Part shown: in pieces, positions 1 through 11,557 of the stretch
How positions within the stretch are numbered: position 1 is the first letter of the stretch
Layout of the letters: every line of letters starts with the position of its first letter
The notes under the pieces: model-generated
Database searches by the model: none
Told to the model about the DNA's origin: nothing
What the model saw: the letters and a program-made list of their open reading frames with translations, nothing else
Position numbers and translations under genes: made by a program
NCBI GenBank assembly: GCA_950295325.1
Contig: OX485809.1
Location: 19,778,001-19,842,000, forward strand
DNA: 64,000 nt
Reading direction: 5' to 3'
Origin: Polytrichum commune
Taxonomy: Eukaryota > Streptophyta > Polytrichopsida > Polytrichales > Polytrichaceae

Positions 1-3000
1 TTCTAAACATGTGTGTTTTTATGGTGTTTGTTTTTTATTTTCTATCCTCGCCTACCACGCACCAATCAGATTTAGGTGGTTGATTAAGAAAAATAACTTG
101 TTAACACTTACAAACCTCACCCTAACCACTGAGTTTGCAGGAGCTGTGAGTCCTCCATGTGCATGTATAGTGTAATCCAATATAGGGGTTTAGTTATTCT
201 TTCTATCCTATCAAAGATGGGATAGTAGATGTAAGAGTGGACCATAGGACTATTGAGTTGTGTTCAAGAGTTTTCTTTTTATAGTACGTGCACGCATGCT
301 TACTCAAAGGCCCCAACTTTGGTTGGACACATGTGGCGGTGGTTTTACTATATTGGATCATGGATTATTAGGTCGGATCTTCATTGTTCTTGAATATGTA
401 GGAAACAAACCCATCGTGAACTTCAACATAATCCTAGCTACACCGAACTTTGGTGCGAGGTTGAATGACGTTATGACATGAGATACTCTAGTTATCGTAG
501 TAGCAGTTCCAAGAAGTTTGCTTCAAGATTTAGGCTAAACTATAGTATTGCACAATTATATTCTAGCATCACAACCTCCATGGACTGGGTCGGGCATCGG
601 GATGAAAACCTACCATTGAATGATGTCATGTGGAACAAATTAGGTGTAAAGTGATTGTGTTTTAGCGAAATAATGACATATGTTGGCATGTGATTGGTTT
701 TAACCTTCCAAGATGTGATGTGGAAAGTGCAAAATGAACAACAAAATGCTTAATCTTACATGTGTGTATGGTAGGTCATCATCCATCCATAATTTTTCCC
801 TCACATGTTTATGGATTTATTTTGTATTTCAACTAATTAAAGGCACATTCTTCTTCTTCTAGCTATTTTTCTTCATGGTGAACATGGTTCTCTTCATCTA
901 TTGGTGCAAGCTTGTCATGAACTTATTCAATCTACAATGCTTATTCTCTATTGAAACGCCTACCATGTCACCTAGTTAAACATGATCGTGATAAGGAAGA
1001 ATGGACTCCCAGTCACATTGGTGCAAATAAAAAGCACCGATGTTAATTCTATTTTATTTCTCTATTCAAATATAGTAAAACCTACCTCCTCTCCCTTATT
1101 CACTTCATATTCTTGAAAATTTTGAATATGGCTTTTTAATCATGTGTTCACGTTCTATAATATAATGAAAAACAACTAAGAGTATTTTTATGAGAAGAAA
1201 ACAAGCTTGCCTGACTTAATAGCATGGGGGTAATATGGTTATGTGTCACGCATGTGTCTATTAGAATATTCAAATTACACGTTCAATTGATGATCATATT
1301 GAAGCATATGCATTAAAAAAAGGCGGTTCCATCAATATAAGTACCTAGTACCATTTAATTTCCAGGCTCCCCTTTAGTCCGGGTTCACACATGGTCTACA
1401 AATGATCTATCATAAGAAGAAAATCACTTAATGCCAATGAGAGGACGGTACGACCCAACATGAAAAAAAACCCGAGAGTATTTAACCCAAACAAAAGGTC
1501 TATGTCCATCCATGTACAAGGTTGGGTCGGGCACACAAAAGTATTACTAGAATGAAATCGAAAGTTGATATCAATAGGTTTTTATGGATAAAGAACATAA
1601 TTTTGTTGCCATTTGCCACAATTTGCTCACATAGCACACAACAATTGAAATAAACTTAGATATCATGAGCTAACTCGAAGCTAACTTACATGGATTTTCA
1701 AGTTTCAATATTGTCAATCAATGATTTCATAGTCCCCAAAATGTCCTCCAAGAGTATACATACCACTTTATGTAAGCATGGAGTAAGGCTTGTAGACTCA
1801 TCCATGGTTTACACATGAGTATGGGGCTATAATCAAGAGTGAAGCATTTCTCATACATGCCAACTTAAAATTGGTTCGGTCTCTCTCACTAATGAGTAGT
1901 GTATTGAGCGGTGCATTGGCTTGACCACCCAACGTGGATTTATGTTGGAGGGGAAAAACTGATTGGTCCATGGGGGAGAGGAGGGGGGGGGGGGGATTGC
2001 TTTCAAGCATAGAGCCAATGCCATGAAGGAAAGTTTGACAAGTGTCCAGAATGGGTGGTGGTTGAATCGAAAAAGTGGCGATGCCTGTGACATGAAAGTA
2101 ACCATGCCAAGAAAGGAAGACGATTTGTAAACTTTATAAGTAGTTCAATGTGCTTGACGAGCTTGTGATGGTCTTATTGTTTAGTTGCTTATTTATTTAT
2201 TTATTTTGTTGTTGTAGTTGTTGTTGTTGTTGTTGTTTTAGAATGCCTCAAAGGACGAGAGTTGCAATTGGTGCAACTGTGTGAACTTTCTTTGGTGGAA
2301 GTGTTTATGTTTCTATGTCTTGGTGACGTGTGTTTTTTGTGGGCACCATTTCCCTAGGTTCTGTTGTAAGTAGATGTTACCTTAATAGAATACTCAACAA
2401 GCAAGTATGCAAATAAAGGATTCAATCATGTTGAACCCATGCTATGAATAACAAACTTGTGAACCTTGTAAATGCAAATCTATCTAGTTTATTTGGAGGG
2501 AAAAGTGTAGGGTTGACATGTAGAGTGGAATTGGGTTGTGTCCGAGGGGTTCAACTATGTATCTAGTGTGCTAAAAGTATCGTACAATCCCATGATTACT
2601 TATGTCCAAGGAAAGCCAAAGTCAGAGATCTACGATGCCTCAATACGAATTTCATCCTTGGGGAAGGTGAAAATTCTGTCTCATCGTCTTTGATAATAGA
2701 CTAATTCAAAAAGAAAAAAGAAGAAGAAGATACGACTCCAATGTTGCCACCAACGTGAATTAAAGTGTTGCTTCATCTACGAGTTGCTTGCTACATCTTT
2801 TACTAGCCCAATTATTGTGGATCAATGCTTGGAATTATATACTGCTTTGTAGTATGTATGAAATTGCATTTGAGGATGCAATCTCTTACAAGTGTAACAC
2901 ACATCAACAACATGCACTTTGCAAAGTAACAATCTTTGTTGTTCCTAGGGTTTTGAGAAACTTTGCAAGTTAATCTTGAAACTTCGTGTCTTTTTTTTGC

Positions 3001-3552
3001 AAAACAACATACATTGCTCATTTGAAGGTTTGAAATACTGTCCTCGTCGAGTTCCATCTGTCTAGTTTAAACTCTAAAATTGAGAAAATACTTTGCATAA
3101 AAAATTAAATGGTTGTGGGTCATAATTACTATGTGTTTTTATCAACCCGACATTCCCACCCAATCCACCTCCTAGAAGTAAGGTCCCACATTGGCATAAA
3201 GGGCAAGGAGGCAACCAAAAGTCTAGGCAACAATGGAGTCAACAAACACAATGAACCCCTAAACCAAAGACATCTCTCACGAACATCGTATATAGACTTA
3301 TAGTGTGCCAAGATTGGGATGACTATACATCGATATTATTTAGAGAAAACTACGTTTTAAGTGAATTAAAACTATTACAATAAATTGTCATATTTGTGAG
3401 TGAATTTTTGTGTGCCATTTGCACCGACGCCGGTGTTCCAATGGATCATAGTTTAAGACGATATCTAAGATGCATAGAAAGCAAGGGTCAAGAAGCGAGG
3501 GTGTCCAAAAGAAGGGACACCTCCCCCCACCTTTCAAACCCTTACCGCATTT
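1..3552. other. Intergenic DNA, no gene recognised
   Basis: I see no convincing gene on either strand. The open frames are short and none resembles a known family. Simple sequence includes a TTAT/TTG-rich microsatellite at about 2188-2239 and a 13-G run at 1983-1995. Composition is AT-rich, like the rest of the non-genic window. Confidence 0.6.
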
Positions 3553-4074
3553 ATGCCCCCTCCCCACCTGACTTTGGCTAAGCCTAAAAGTTGGTTCTAA
3601 AAACACAGCCTTCACACCATTGACATTATCTAGTGCCGAGCCTAGTTGGCAAATGATGTGGTATGGCTTAAAAGTTGAGGTTTAAAGCCTCAAGCACCGA
3701 CCCTCCCCTCGGTTACCTAAACATGAGACAAGAATATAAGACTTTTAAAAGTGTCGCCTCCTGCTCTTGTGATTGGTTGCTTTTTAGTCTTAGCTATGAG
3801 GGCACGAGGAGCTTCATTAACAAAAACCGATGGTAAGAAGATAGGTGAGTAGCAAGGCATTTGGGGATGGGACAAAACCTACCCAACATTCATTGCTTGG
3901 AAGATAAAACCATGAACATGTGTGAAAGCTACTTAACTAAACCTACTCAAACATCTCCGGAGCAAGTTCTTGTGCATTGGGATAGCTGGATGCCTCCCCT
4001 ATAACCGAGGGAGCTTTACCCGGTTTTTAGGAAAGACTTTGGTTATTTGGTAAAGTCAGGTGGGGAGAAGGCAT
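3553..4074 (+). mobile_element. Non-autonomous TIR element (MITE family A), copy 1
   Basis: The ends form an inverted repeat. The left end is ATGCCCCCTCCCCACCTGAC at 3553 and the right end (4052-4074) is its reverse complement with two mismatches. Weaker inverted similarity continues inward for about 55 bp. The whole 0.5 kb recurs in reverse orientation at 20330-20857. No transposase is encoded. I could not define a target-site duplication, so the superfamily is open. Confidence 0.7.
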
Positions 4075-4231
4075 CAAAAACATTGAGGGTTTTAAGATCC
4101 ATGAAGGAGGGATGTGGTGTTTCGGAAATGGAAACGACTCTATTTGAGATTCGACATTGTAATGTGGTCACAAAATACAAAGGAAACATTATCACCGGGT
4201 TTTTACAATTACGTGCCATGCTCTAACTCGG

Positions 4232-4470
4232 TGAGAACAAATCGTTGCATACGAACATACCTCTCATCCATCTATGTTACAAACTTGTCTCCTTTCCCTT
4301 AGGTTTGTGGATGATTCATTTCGAAGGTGTATCACTTCATTGTTTCAAGGTCTTTGACATCAATCTTCATGTCACCTTATCTAAAACAATTCACCTCTTG
4401 CCTACATACTAGTGTAAGCCATTATAGTTGAATAAATGAGAGGTAAGCTTGTATACAATAATTCCCTCTC
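4232..4470. mobile_element. MITE family C, copy 1 (diverged)
   Basis: The element is about 240 bp long. Its right end reads GTATACAATAATTCCCTCTC and its left end is a diverged inverted version (GAGAACAAATCGTTGCATAC). Related copies lie at 31858-32091, 34994-35236 and 60594-60835. All share a terminal sequence close to GAGAGGGAATTATCGCATAC plus an inner ATGTTGGATGGATGAGAGGT block. Confidence 0.55.
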
Positions 4471-4694
4471 ACTGTTTGCATGCACATCCACACTCAAGTT
4501 CATACAATTTTTGAATTAAGACCAAAATGCTCATTTGAGTAAATAGGCACTTTAATTAAGCCCCGTGTTCAATTATCTCTACAAGCAAGCAGCCGCTTGA
4601 AAATCCCATAGAATGTTTATAGATCATAAAAATGTGTCTTGAATGGCTACTTTTTCTAACTACCTTGCTTCTTTTAGGATATGAAACACGTGAG

Positions 4695-5050
4695 TATAGT
4701 AAAGGCGCCTATTCCCGATCATGACCCCATCGGCAATCTATAGGGTATTGGAATGTCGATAAGATTGGGATTGAATTTTGATAAAGTCCGAACCTATAGT
4801 GTCATGACACATGTCCTAGTTTTGAGCGCTAAGGTGAGGAGGAATGAGTGGTTATGGTAGATTAAAGACATTTGTAACATGTTCGGGCCAACTTATGGCT
4901 TCAATAATTTCAATTTAAGGAATAAAGTTACCAAAAAAAACTCATTTCTATCTTCCTACACGGGAGAAATTTGCACCCCCTTATACTTCTCCAGCTCTAG
5001 CGCAAAATCTCTTCAATGATCGGGTTATGGGCGCCTCTACTCTAGTGTGA
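4695..5050 (+). repeat. Dispersed repeat B, copy 1
   Basis: This ~360-bp segment recurs in direct orientation at 58095-58460. Shared landmarks are AATCTATAGGGTA, CATGACACATGTC, TTTTGAG(C/T)GCTAA, ATGTTCGGGCCAACTT and CCTTATACTTCTC. No terminal inverted repeat or coding potential was found, so it is an unclassified repeat fragment. Confidence 0.65.
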
Positions 5051-6229
5051 GATGGCTTCTAATCCAACTCGAGGTTGGGGCCACTTTCCTCATAAGTTTC
5101 AAAGCTCATATAAATATCTTACTCAATATCAAAGTGAAGATTCTCGTGTTCATAAAGTGATCACATAGGCCCCTCCAATCATGCTTTGAACACATAGTCC
5201 ATTTGCTCTTTAACACGTGTCTTTTTGGTATCCATTCTTGAAGCCACACCCAACCACATAACACACAATTTTAGGTGTCCGATTAAGACAAGTGACCATA
5301 TTAAGCACGTCTACCTTACATTCGTAAGACCCTCGTCCCAAGGGTTTTCCCATACAAGAACGATCTAACTCCATTTGCATACTTATCCACTCAAGTTCCA
5401 ATGGATATTTGGAATTTATTTGCAGACACAACTCGGTGGTGATAAAGTCACATAGAAACCACGGCCCCCACTTAATGAAGGTGTACGGAGTTGATATTTC
5501 GGAACGATAGGATTTTAGTGGACACTTATGTTCAATCTTGCATGCCTTAAAGAGTGTTATGAGGGGATTTGTTGGCCTTTGGTTCATGGTCGCTAAAGTT
5601 TGGTAGTGTTTCATATGGGATGGTCTTTATGTGGGTCTCTTCTCCTAGCCACTTTTCCAAGCTCAACTTGGAGTCATTGAAATGTTTTGTAATATATTTT
5701 ATATATAAAAGGAAAATAACATTACTCAACCTCACATTGTTGGTTAGGGCTAGATGCCCACCTCCTTGAGCTCGGTCCCTACCACTATTACATGATGTGA
5801 AAACACAAACAATCTACCATACCGTATATATATTTGTAAAACATTTTTTTGCCTTTGGCGTTGCTTTTTGAAATTTTGATCTCAAAGTTTCATCCTTTTT
5901 TAAGCGGGGTGCGCATAATGAGAGGCTACTAAATGAAAGCGCCCTACTAGAATCAAATCATGGACTTGGGTAACAAGTTCCCAAAAAGGAAATCAAACCA
6001 CATGGGACCAACATGCAAGTTGTGGCTTTGATTCTTTTATTGAAACGATATTAAAAAAATGCCTTGAACCCAATAAGCCCACTTGAGATCTACAAGCTTT
6101 TAGTTCGAATGAGATGCCGTGAACAATATTCAAGTTGGGTATTGTTCATTTTCTTAAAAAAGAAAACACCAAAATAAAGTGGGACATAGTGTGTAGAAAA
6201 TTCCCAACCCCACGGTGCATCAACCCGCG
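5051..6229. other. Intergenic DNA
   Basis: Nothing gene-like was recognised. The open frames of up to 134 codons on the minus strand (5210-5614) show no recognisable motif and no splice context. Confidence 0.5.
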
Positions 6230-6687
6230 TCACTGAGGCGTTGTGAATGCCTCCCATCAACTCACTCGCTAGGAAGATCTCGGCCGTCAATTGCGATATG
6301 AGAGATCTAAAGGCTCCTATGCTGCCCCCACCTTCTGGCTTCTCTTCCCCTCATGTAGAGCTTGAAAAACTCCACGTTGGATGACATCTCCACCTCCATC
6401 CACTTATGAATCTAGGGTGAAAATTTCCAAACTCAATCCTGGCAAGAAGACAATACACCTCCGGGGACCTTCAAAATTCTACACAGATTCTCTCATATAA
6501 TCAAACAATCAACCCCTTCATCTTGCAAACATTGATTCTTCATTAATTGAAGTTTTCTCCGTTGGATAAAGTTTTTTTTTGGGCTGCCCGAGAAGTTTCG
6601 TAGACTGCAGGATGGGACGTTGCGAATCGATGCCTTGGATGCGGTCTGCCCATGAGACTAGACCCTCCATTCACAACGCCTCAATGA
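6230..6687. repeat. Short inverted repeat pair flanking 0.42 kb
   Basis: TCACTGAGGCGTTGTGAATG at 6230-6249 is matched by its reverse complement at 6668-6687 with one mismatch. Weaker similarity (GTGCATCAACCC / GTGCACCCATG) continues outward. The pair brackets a 418-bp stretch just upstream of the ceramidase promoter. It may be the ends of a small inserted element or a chance foldback. Confidence 0.4.
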
Positions 6688-6779
6688 CATGGGTGCACTA
6701 AGCATATAAGAAAAACAAATGGAGATGGAGAGGAGACCAAAACGCTTAAAGCTTGAGTTAAGTGAAGTTAAGTCAAGGC

Positions 6780-7085
6780 TGTGTATAATTAACCGCCTTC
6801 AGCCGTCCCGGGCAGCCCTTCCCTTCCCTTCCCTTTTCTTTCCTTGGTCTCCATCTTCCCTCTTGCCTTGTGCCTCTCAGGCAGCAACCCCCCTGCGCTG
6901 GCTCTCTCTCTCTGTCTGTCTCTTTCTCTCTCTTTCTCTCTCTCTCTTTGCCTCTCTCGTTCGCCCTTTGCCCGCGCTTCCCTCTCTGTCGTGTTTAGGG
7001 TTTCGATGCTGCAGCTGCACTCCCTCGGATTGCACCCCAATTACTGCTGCCTCGCCACACCACCGCCAACCTTCCTCGCAACATC
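6780..7085 (+). promoter_or_regulatory. Probable ACER core promoter and first 5'UTR exon
   Basis: A TATAATTAA-like sequence near 6784 is followed by a long pyrimidine tract (CT microsatellite about 6900-6960), as is common around plant transcription starts. A telo-box-like TTTAGGGTTT lies near 6995. The exon is inferred to end at 7085, where GTAAGT begins. No transcript is available, so the start site and exon limits are inferences. Confidence 0.45.
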
Positions 7086-8528
7086 GTAAGTCTCCGCATC
7101 CCTAGCCACCCCAATTTTTTACGTCGTCGGTCACTCCTCCCCCCGCCCACTTGGGGCCTTGCTGTAACTTAATTCTTACCGATTTCAGCCATTTGTCTTC
7201 GTTTCGTCTGTGCCGCCTAGCGAGAGAGAGAGAGAGCGAGAGAGAGAGAGCGAGCTAGGGTTAGGTGTGGTCGGTGAGGTGAGGTGAGTAGAGTTTTCAG
7301 ATTTTTAGGATTCGATGGCTTGGCAGACGCGCGTGTTCCCACCGACAAGATGCTTGTGTGAGGTTTAAAGGAATGCACACCGTGTGGTTAGAGAGAGAGC
7401 GAGAGCCTGTAGAGATGGTTGTACCGTAAGGTACCGTAGGTGTATTGTCTTCTTGCCAGTGTTGGATATGCGATCTTACTGCATCGGCAAAGTATGGGGA
7501 TTTTAGAGCAACCTTCTGTTTTTTGCGGCTTCGCGAATCCTGTGTCTTCTCGGGAGGTGTAGAGGAGATCCTGGCTGGTTGTGTGCTCTCTTACTCTGTG
7601 AGCACCGACTGCTTACCCGAACCGCCAAATCGGCTGAAGAAGGCTCCGTAGATTTAGTATTTTGAGTCTTTCTTGTGAGTTTAAAATTTTCATTTTTTGT
7701 ATGGAGAGAGGAGTTGGCGGTGGAGATCGTCACGACTTCAACCTTTGGGACTTGGTCGCTGGTTTTTATCCGAAGGTGATTTGATGTGATGATCATGTGT
7801 TAGTGGAGTGAGTGGTTGTTTCAAGAAGTAGGGGCTAATCTGGTACCCTGCCATGGCATTCAGAAATCTTGTGGGGTAGTTTTGCATGTGGTGATAGAGT
7901 TTGGTTATCACGGAGATTTATGGTAAACAGTAAGAATCGGCTGGGCCTCAAGAGAGTCTGAGCTGTGAGCTGTTGATCACTTGATTATTTGAGTGAGAGG
8001 TTTTTGTTGCCACAAAGAATCAGGAAAGACGACCAGTGAAACCATGGTCCTAAGTTTAGGTAATCAAATATGAGCTCTAGGGCCCCCGAAATATTGAGGC
8101 TCGAAGCAGAAAGGGTTTCCACCATGGAATATTAAGCATAATCCATATTTATGTCTGGCTGATTGTGATTCTCTTCAGCGAATTTTGTGCAAAAGAGGAA
8201 TCAGGAATCTAGAGATATCTAAGGAATGGAATCGCAGATGCTGACTGTTTGGGAAGAGGGTTGGCAGAATGTAATTGCATGTCTTGTGCCATGTTGAATA
8301 CTGATGGGCACTGTTGGGATTTGGAACACAAGTATGTAGGGGTACAGGAGTTAACAAGGGGCATTACATTTTCTTGATAATACCTGTTGGTGGAGGCTAA
8401 TAGGTGTTTAATGGTAAATTTGGTACCTTCGAGTGTTTTTAAAAGTAAATTGGCAATAAGATTACCCTGGAATCTGATGGAGGGGTTCTATCTGAGCTCA
8501 TGAGAATATGGATGCATTTTCCATGCAG
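7086..8528 (+). other. Probable 5'UTR intron of ACER
   Basis: GTAAGT at 7086 and CCATGCAG ending at 8528 form a plausible 1.44-kb intron between a pyrimidine-rich leader and the exon holding the start codon. The interval has no extended coding frame. A GA-rich microsatellite lies at about 7219-7252. Leader introns are common in plant housekeeping genes, but this one is predicted from splice signals only. Confidence 0.45.
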
Positions 8529-8572
8529 GTCTTGGCTGACGGTGTGGTGATCTAGTTCAGCTGGGAGCAACA

Positions 8573-8605
8573 ATGGAAAAGGAACTAAGCACGAGCTTAG
8601 ATTGA
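8573..8605 (+). promoter_or_regulatory. Upstream ORF in the ACER leader
   Basis: ATG at 8573 opens a ten-codon frame (MEKELSTSLD) that ends at TGA 8603-8605, 46 nt before the ACER start and in another frame. If the predicted leader is transcribed, this uORF would precede the main start and could reduce its translation. Confidence 0.4.
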
Positions 8606-8651
8606 AGCTCTGAACAGGAGAAGGGTGAATAGACTGTTGTACGTCTATTTA

Positions 8652-9884
8652 ATGGCTGGGGAGGCTTCTCCTTCCATCTTCACTACACCAGAATGGCAGC
8701 AGGGCTATTGGGGTCCAGTCACTGCAAGCACAGAATGGTGTGAAAAGAACTATGAGGTTACTCCCTGGGTGGCTGAGTTCTACAACACAATTTCTAATTT
8801 TCCGGGTATCATTCTTGCATTGATAGGTCTCTTTTACTCTATCAATCAAAAATTTGAACGGCGGTTCAGTGTCCTCCACCTGTCTACCATAGCTTTGGGC
8901 ATCGGCAGCATCCTCTTTCATGCCACTCTCCAATATGCGTAAGTGTTCTCACCCTCTTGTTTCAGGGAGTACATTGGATGGGGGACATGGTATCAGACTG
9001 TATATTCATCATATCATTACCAAAATGTGTCTTCCGGGGATGGTTGAGTGCTTTTATGTTGGAAAAGTTTGTGTTGACATTGTCAACTATTTCTCTTGAA
9101 TTTCAGAGGTTAGGGTTTGTCAAATTTTGGCTGTGAAGTGGTGCAACCCAGCCTCTTGGTCATGGAAAATCCTGCACGCACTAAATTCCTTTCTGTAGTC
9201 TCTTTTTGATGGTTATGTGCAAGCAGGGTTTGGCCTGCTCTTATGGCAGAGCAGATCAAGGGAGAGATTCATTTTGCATGGCAATTATAAGCAGTTGTTT
9301 CTGTAGTGAGCAACCAACGATTGATATTCTGATGTCATTGTGTGATTTGTTTGTGCAGTCAACAGCAAAGTGATGAGACTCCCATGGTATGGGTCATGCT
9401 TCTCTACATCTATGTCCTCTACTCTCCAGATTGGCATTATCGCAGTACAATGCCTACATTCCTCTTCCTCTATGGAACCATATTTGCTGTTCTGCATTCG
9501 CAGTTTAGATTTGTTGTTGGTTTCCAACTACACTACATGTTTCTGGCTGTGCTTTGTCTCCCAAGGATGTACAAGTACTATATTCACACGACTGATCCAC
9601 CCGTAAGAAAACTAGCGCACCGTTACATATTATTTCTGATACTGGGGGCAATATGCTGGCTGGTAGACCGGAATTTGTGTAAGCAGATATCTGAATTACG
9701 GGTGAATCCTCAAGGCCATGCACTGTGGCATGTGTTAATGGGGTTCAATTCGTATGCTGGCAATACCTTCTTACAGTATTGCAGAGCTCAGCAGCTCCAC
9801 TGGAATCCGAGGTTGGAGTATCTTGGGGGGGTTTTACCGTTTGTGAAGGTTCAGAAAAGCAACACTGAACGTAAGCAGCAATAG
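8652..9884 (+). CDS. ACER: Alkaline ceramidase (CREST-family membrane hydrolase)
   Basis: Two coding exons, 8652-8938 and 9359-9884, encode 270 aa. The intron starts GTAAGT and ends TGCAG, and splitting an Ala codon across it gives the family's continuous HATLQ..QQQSDETPMVW stretch. The protein is a multi-pass alkaline (phyto)ceramidase that should hydrolyse ceramide to a long-chain base and a fatty acid in the ER/Golgi. Expected CREST metal-site residues are present: Ser86 and His90 in GSILFHATL, Asp101 in SDETP, and His216/His220 in GHALWH. The motifs SPDWHYRSTMPTFLFLYG and CLPRMYKYYIHT are as in Arabidopsis ACER, which has 255 aa by memory. ATG 8652 is chosen because the in-frame sequence upstream has no ATG, only a GTG. 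The extra N-terminal residues (MAGEASPSIFTTPEWQQGY) are the main departure from Arabidopsis. The gene looks intact, and the single intron is plausible. Confidence 0.95.
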
Positions 9885-11096
9885 TAGGATAAATATACAC
9901 TCATCCAGTGCTGTCTCATGTGTTTGGTTTAACTACTGGTGAGCGTGCAGTTTCTGGAAAGAAAGAGAAGTGTTGTGAAGGGATGTATGAAAGGCGACCC
10001 ATGTAATGTATTGTTATTCTCAAAGCTTCTGTTCCCTTCAGCTTGTATGCATTCAATACAGATGGCATCAAAGACCAGGGTTTGTTGATTCTCCTGTAAT
10101 GGAATTGACAGATCTGTTCAAAAGTTAGTAAATCAGGTAGGAGTTGTCTAGTTGGAGTTGTTACTTCTATCGGAATGAAATGTTGGTCATGCCATGTGAT
10201 GTTCAGATGCCAGCCATATGTTTAGAGCTAGCTTGTAGTGAATTGCCAGAGAAAGTCCTGCTAGAAGTAATGAGACGGTTCTTTTTTAGGTGACCTGTGT
10301 TACAGGAACAGGATTGTTGTAGTAGAGGAGGATGTCAGGCAACCTTGTAAACTTGTCTTTGCCCTGCAATGTTTGTTAACGTGAGTTGTACATTAGTAGT
10401 ACTAGTCTTATGTATTTCCAAGTTCTTCAATAAGGGATGGCATCAGCAGTTATGTTGCATCTCCAAAATGTCTGTATCTCTCCACTATGTACAGTGGAGA
10501 TGTGTCATGATCACATCCAGAAAGTTACATGGCCATGTCAGCCTTGAGATACCAATAATGTACTAAGGTTACAGTTTGTCTCCTTTGGTACAGGCTTTTT
10601 TTGTTTTTTGTTTTTTGTTTTTTTTAAGCCTTGTAATTTTGTAAGCTCTCAGTTTTGAAGTGGACTGAACCACGAATGTTAAAAATATGTAATGCAACAT
10701 TCAGTTTGAAAAAATGTGATCCCTTTTATCAGGTGACATAGTGTTTTATCTATGTGTTACTTATTAGTCGTGCTAACAGTAGGGATGTTTAGAAAAACTT
10801 AATGGATAATTCATGTGCCTCACATTTGATTTGCGGCAAGTATCTGCTTCCAGAAATAAGTTGTTGGCTTCTGACAATCCATGTAATTGGTGATTCCCAT
10901 CACTTGCATTTCTATACTTATGTTCATTTTTGGCAGAGGTATACAGCTGCAATTTTTACTGATTATGTGCAGTGAGTGTACAAAATAAGTTTGAAAATCC
11001 ATCCTTACTTATCATAAATTGCGACACTACACATCTGATTTAGTGTGTCATGGTAATGAGAGTGGCCTTTGTGACTTGTCTTGTAGCACCAACTGT
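9885..11096. other. ACER 3'UTR and downstream intergenic DNA
   Basis: The 3'UTR must begin at 9885, but its end is unclear. Possible polyadenylation-like AT-rich signals occur near 10050 and 10620. A T-rich simple tract (GTTTTTT repeats) lies at about 10598-10626. No further gene was recognised. Confidence 0.45.
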
Positions 11097-11220
11097 CATG
11101 TGACATACTCTCTTAGTTCCCGTACTCTTGTGGTGTTTCTTTTTGATGCTATTGTTGTCATGTGACATACTCTCTTAGTACCCATACCCTTGTGTTGTTC
11201 TTTTTGGTGTTATTATTCTT
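11097..11220 (+). repeat. 62-bp tandem duplication
   Basis: Two adjacent copies begin CATGTGACATACTCTCTTAG at about 11097 and 11159. Each continues with a similar TACTCTTGTG/TACCCTTGTG and TTCTTTTTG(A/G)TG segment. Confidence 0.65.
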
Positions 11221-11317
11221 GATATTCTTTTTAAGGAAGAAACTTGATCAGCTTGAGTGCCATAAAATGGGATTCTATTTGTTGAGTTGTTTTCATGCAA
11301 GGGCCGGCTCACATGGG

Positions 11318-11557
11318 TCCCAAGTCCTACTCATGTTAGCAAGTCCCAATGTTTGCGAGTTAAGAAACCATTTAAATTTAGGGAATACCATTAAAGTTAG
11401 ACCTTGATCATTTTATGTAAATTATTTCTGGAACTTGTGTTGAAAGATGGGTCTAGCTTTTTGCTTGACCCAACTCTCAACACAAGTCCCAAGCCCCACC
11501 TCCAAAAAGCGCTGCTATGTAGGCATTCATGTCATACTTGGGTCTTAGGACTTGGGA
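11318..11557. mobile_element. Small foldback element candidate
   Basis: TCCCAAGTCCTA at 11318-11329 has its exact reverse complement at 11546-11557. Between them, arms 11433-11453 and 11467-11487 pair through ACTTGTGTTGA/TCAACACAAGT and GGGTC/GACCC around a 13-nt loop. The structure is MITE-like, but no other copy or target duplication was seen in the window. Confidence 0.35.

Noticed and set aside
6789-7040. Arg/Glu-rich minus-strand frame across the CT tract
   Set aside because: It is a translation of the GA/CT microsatellite.
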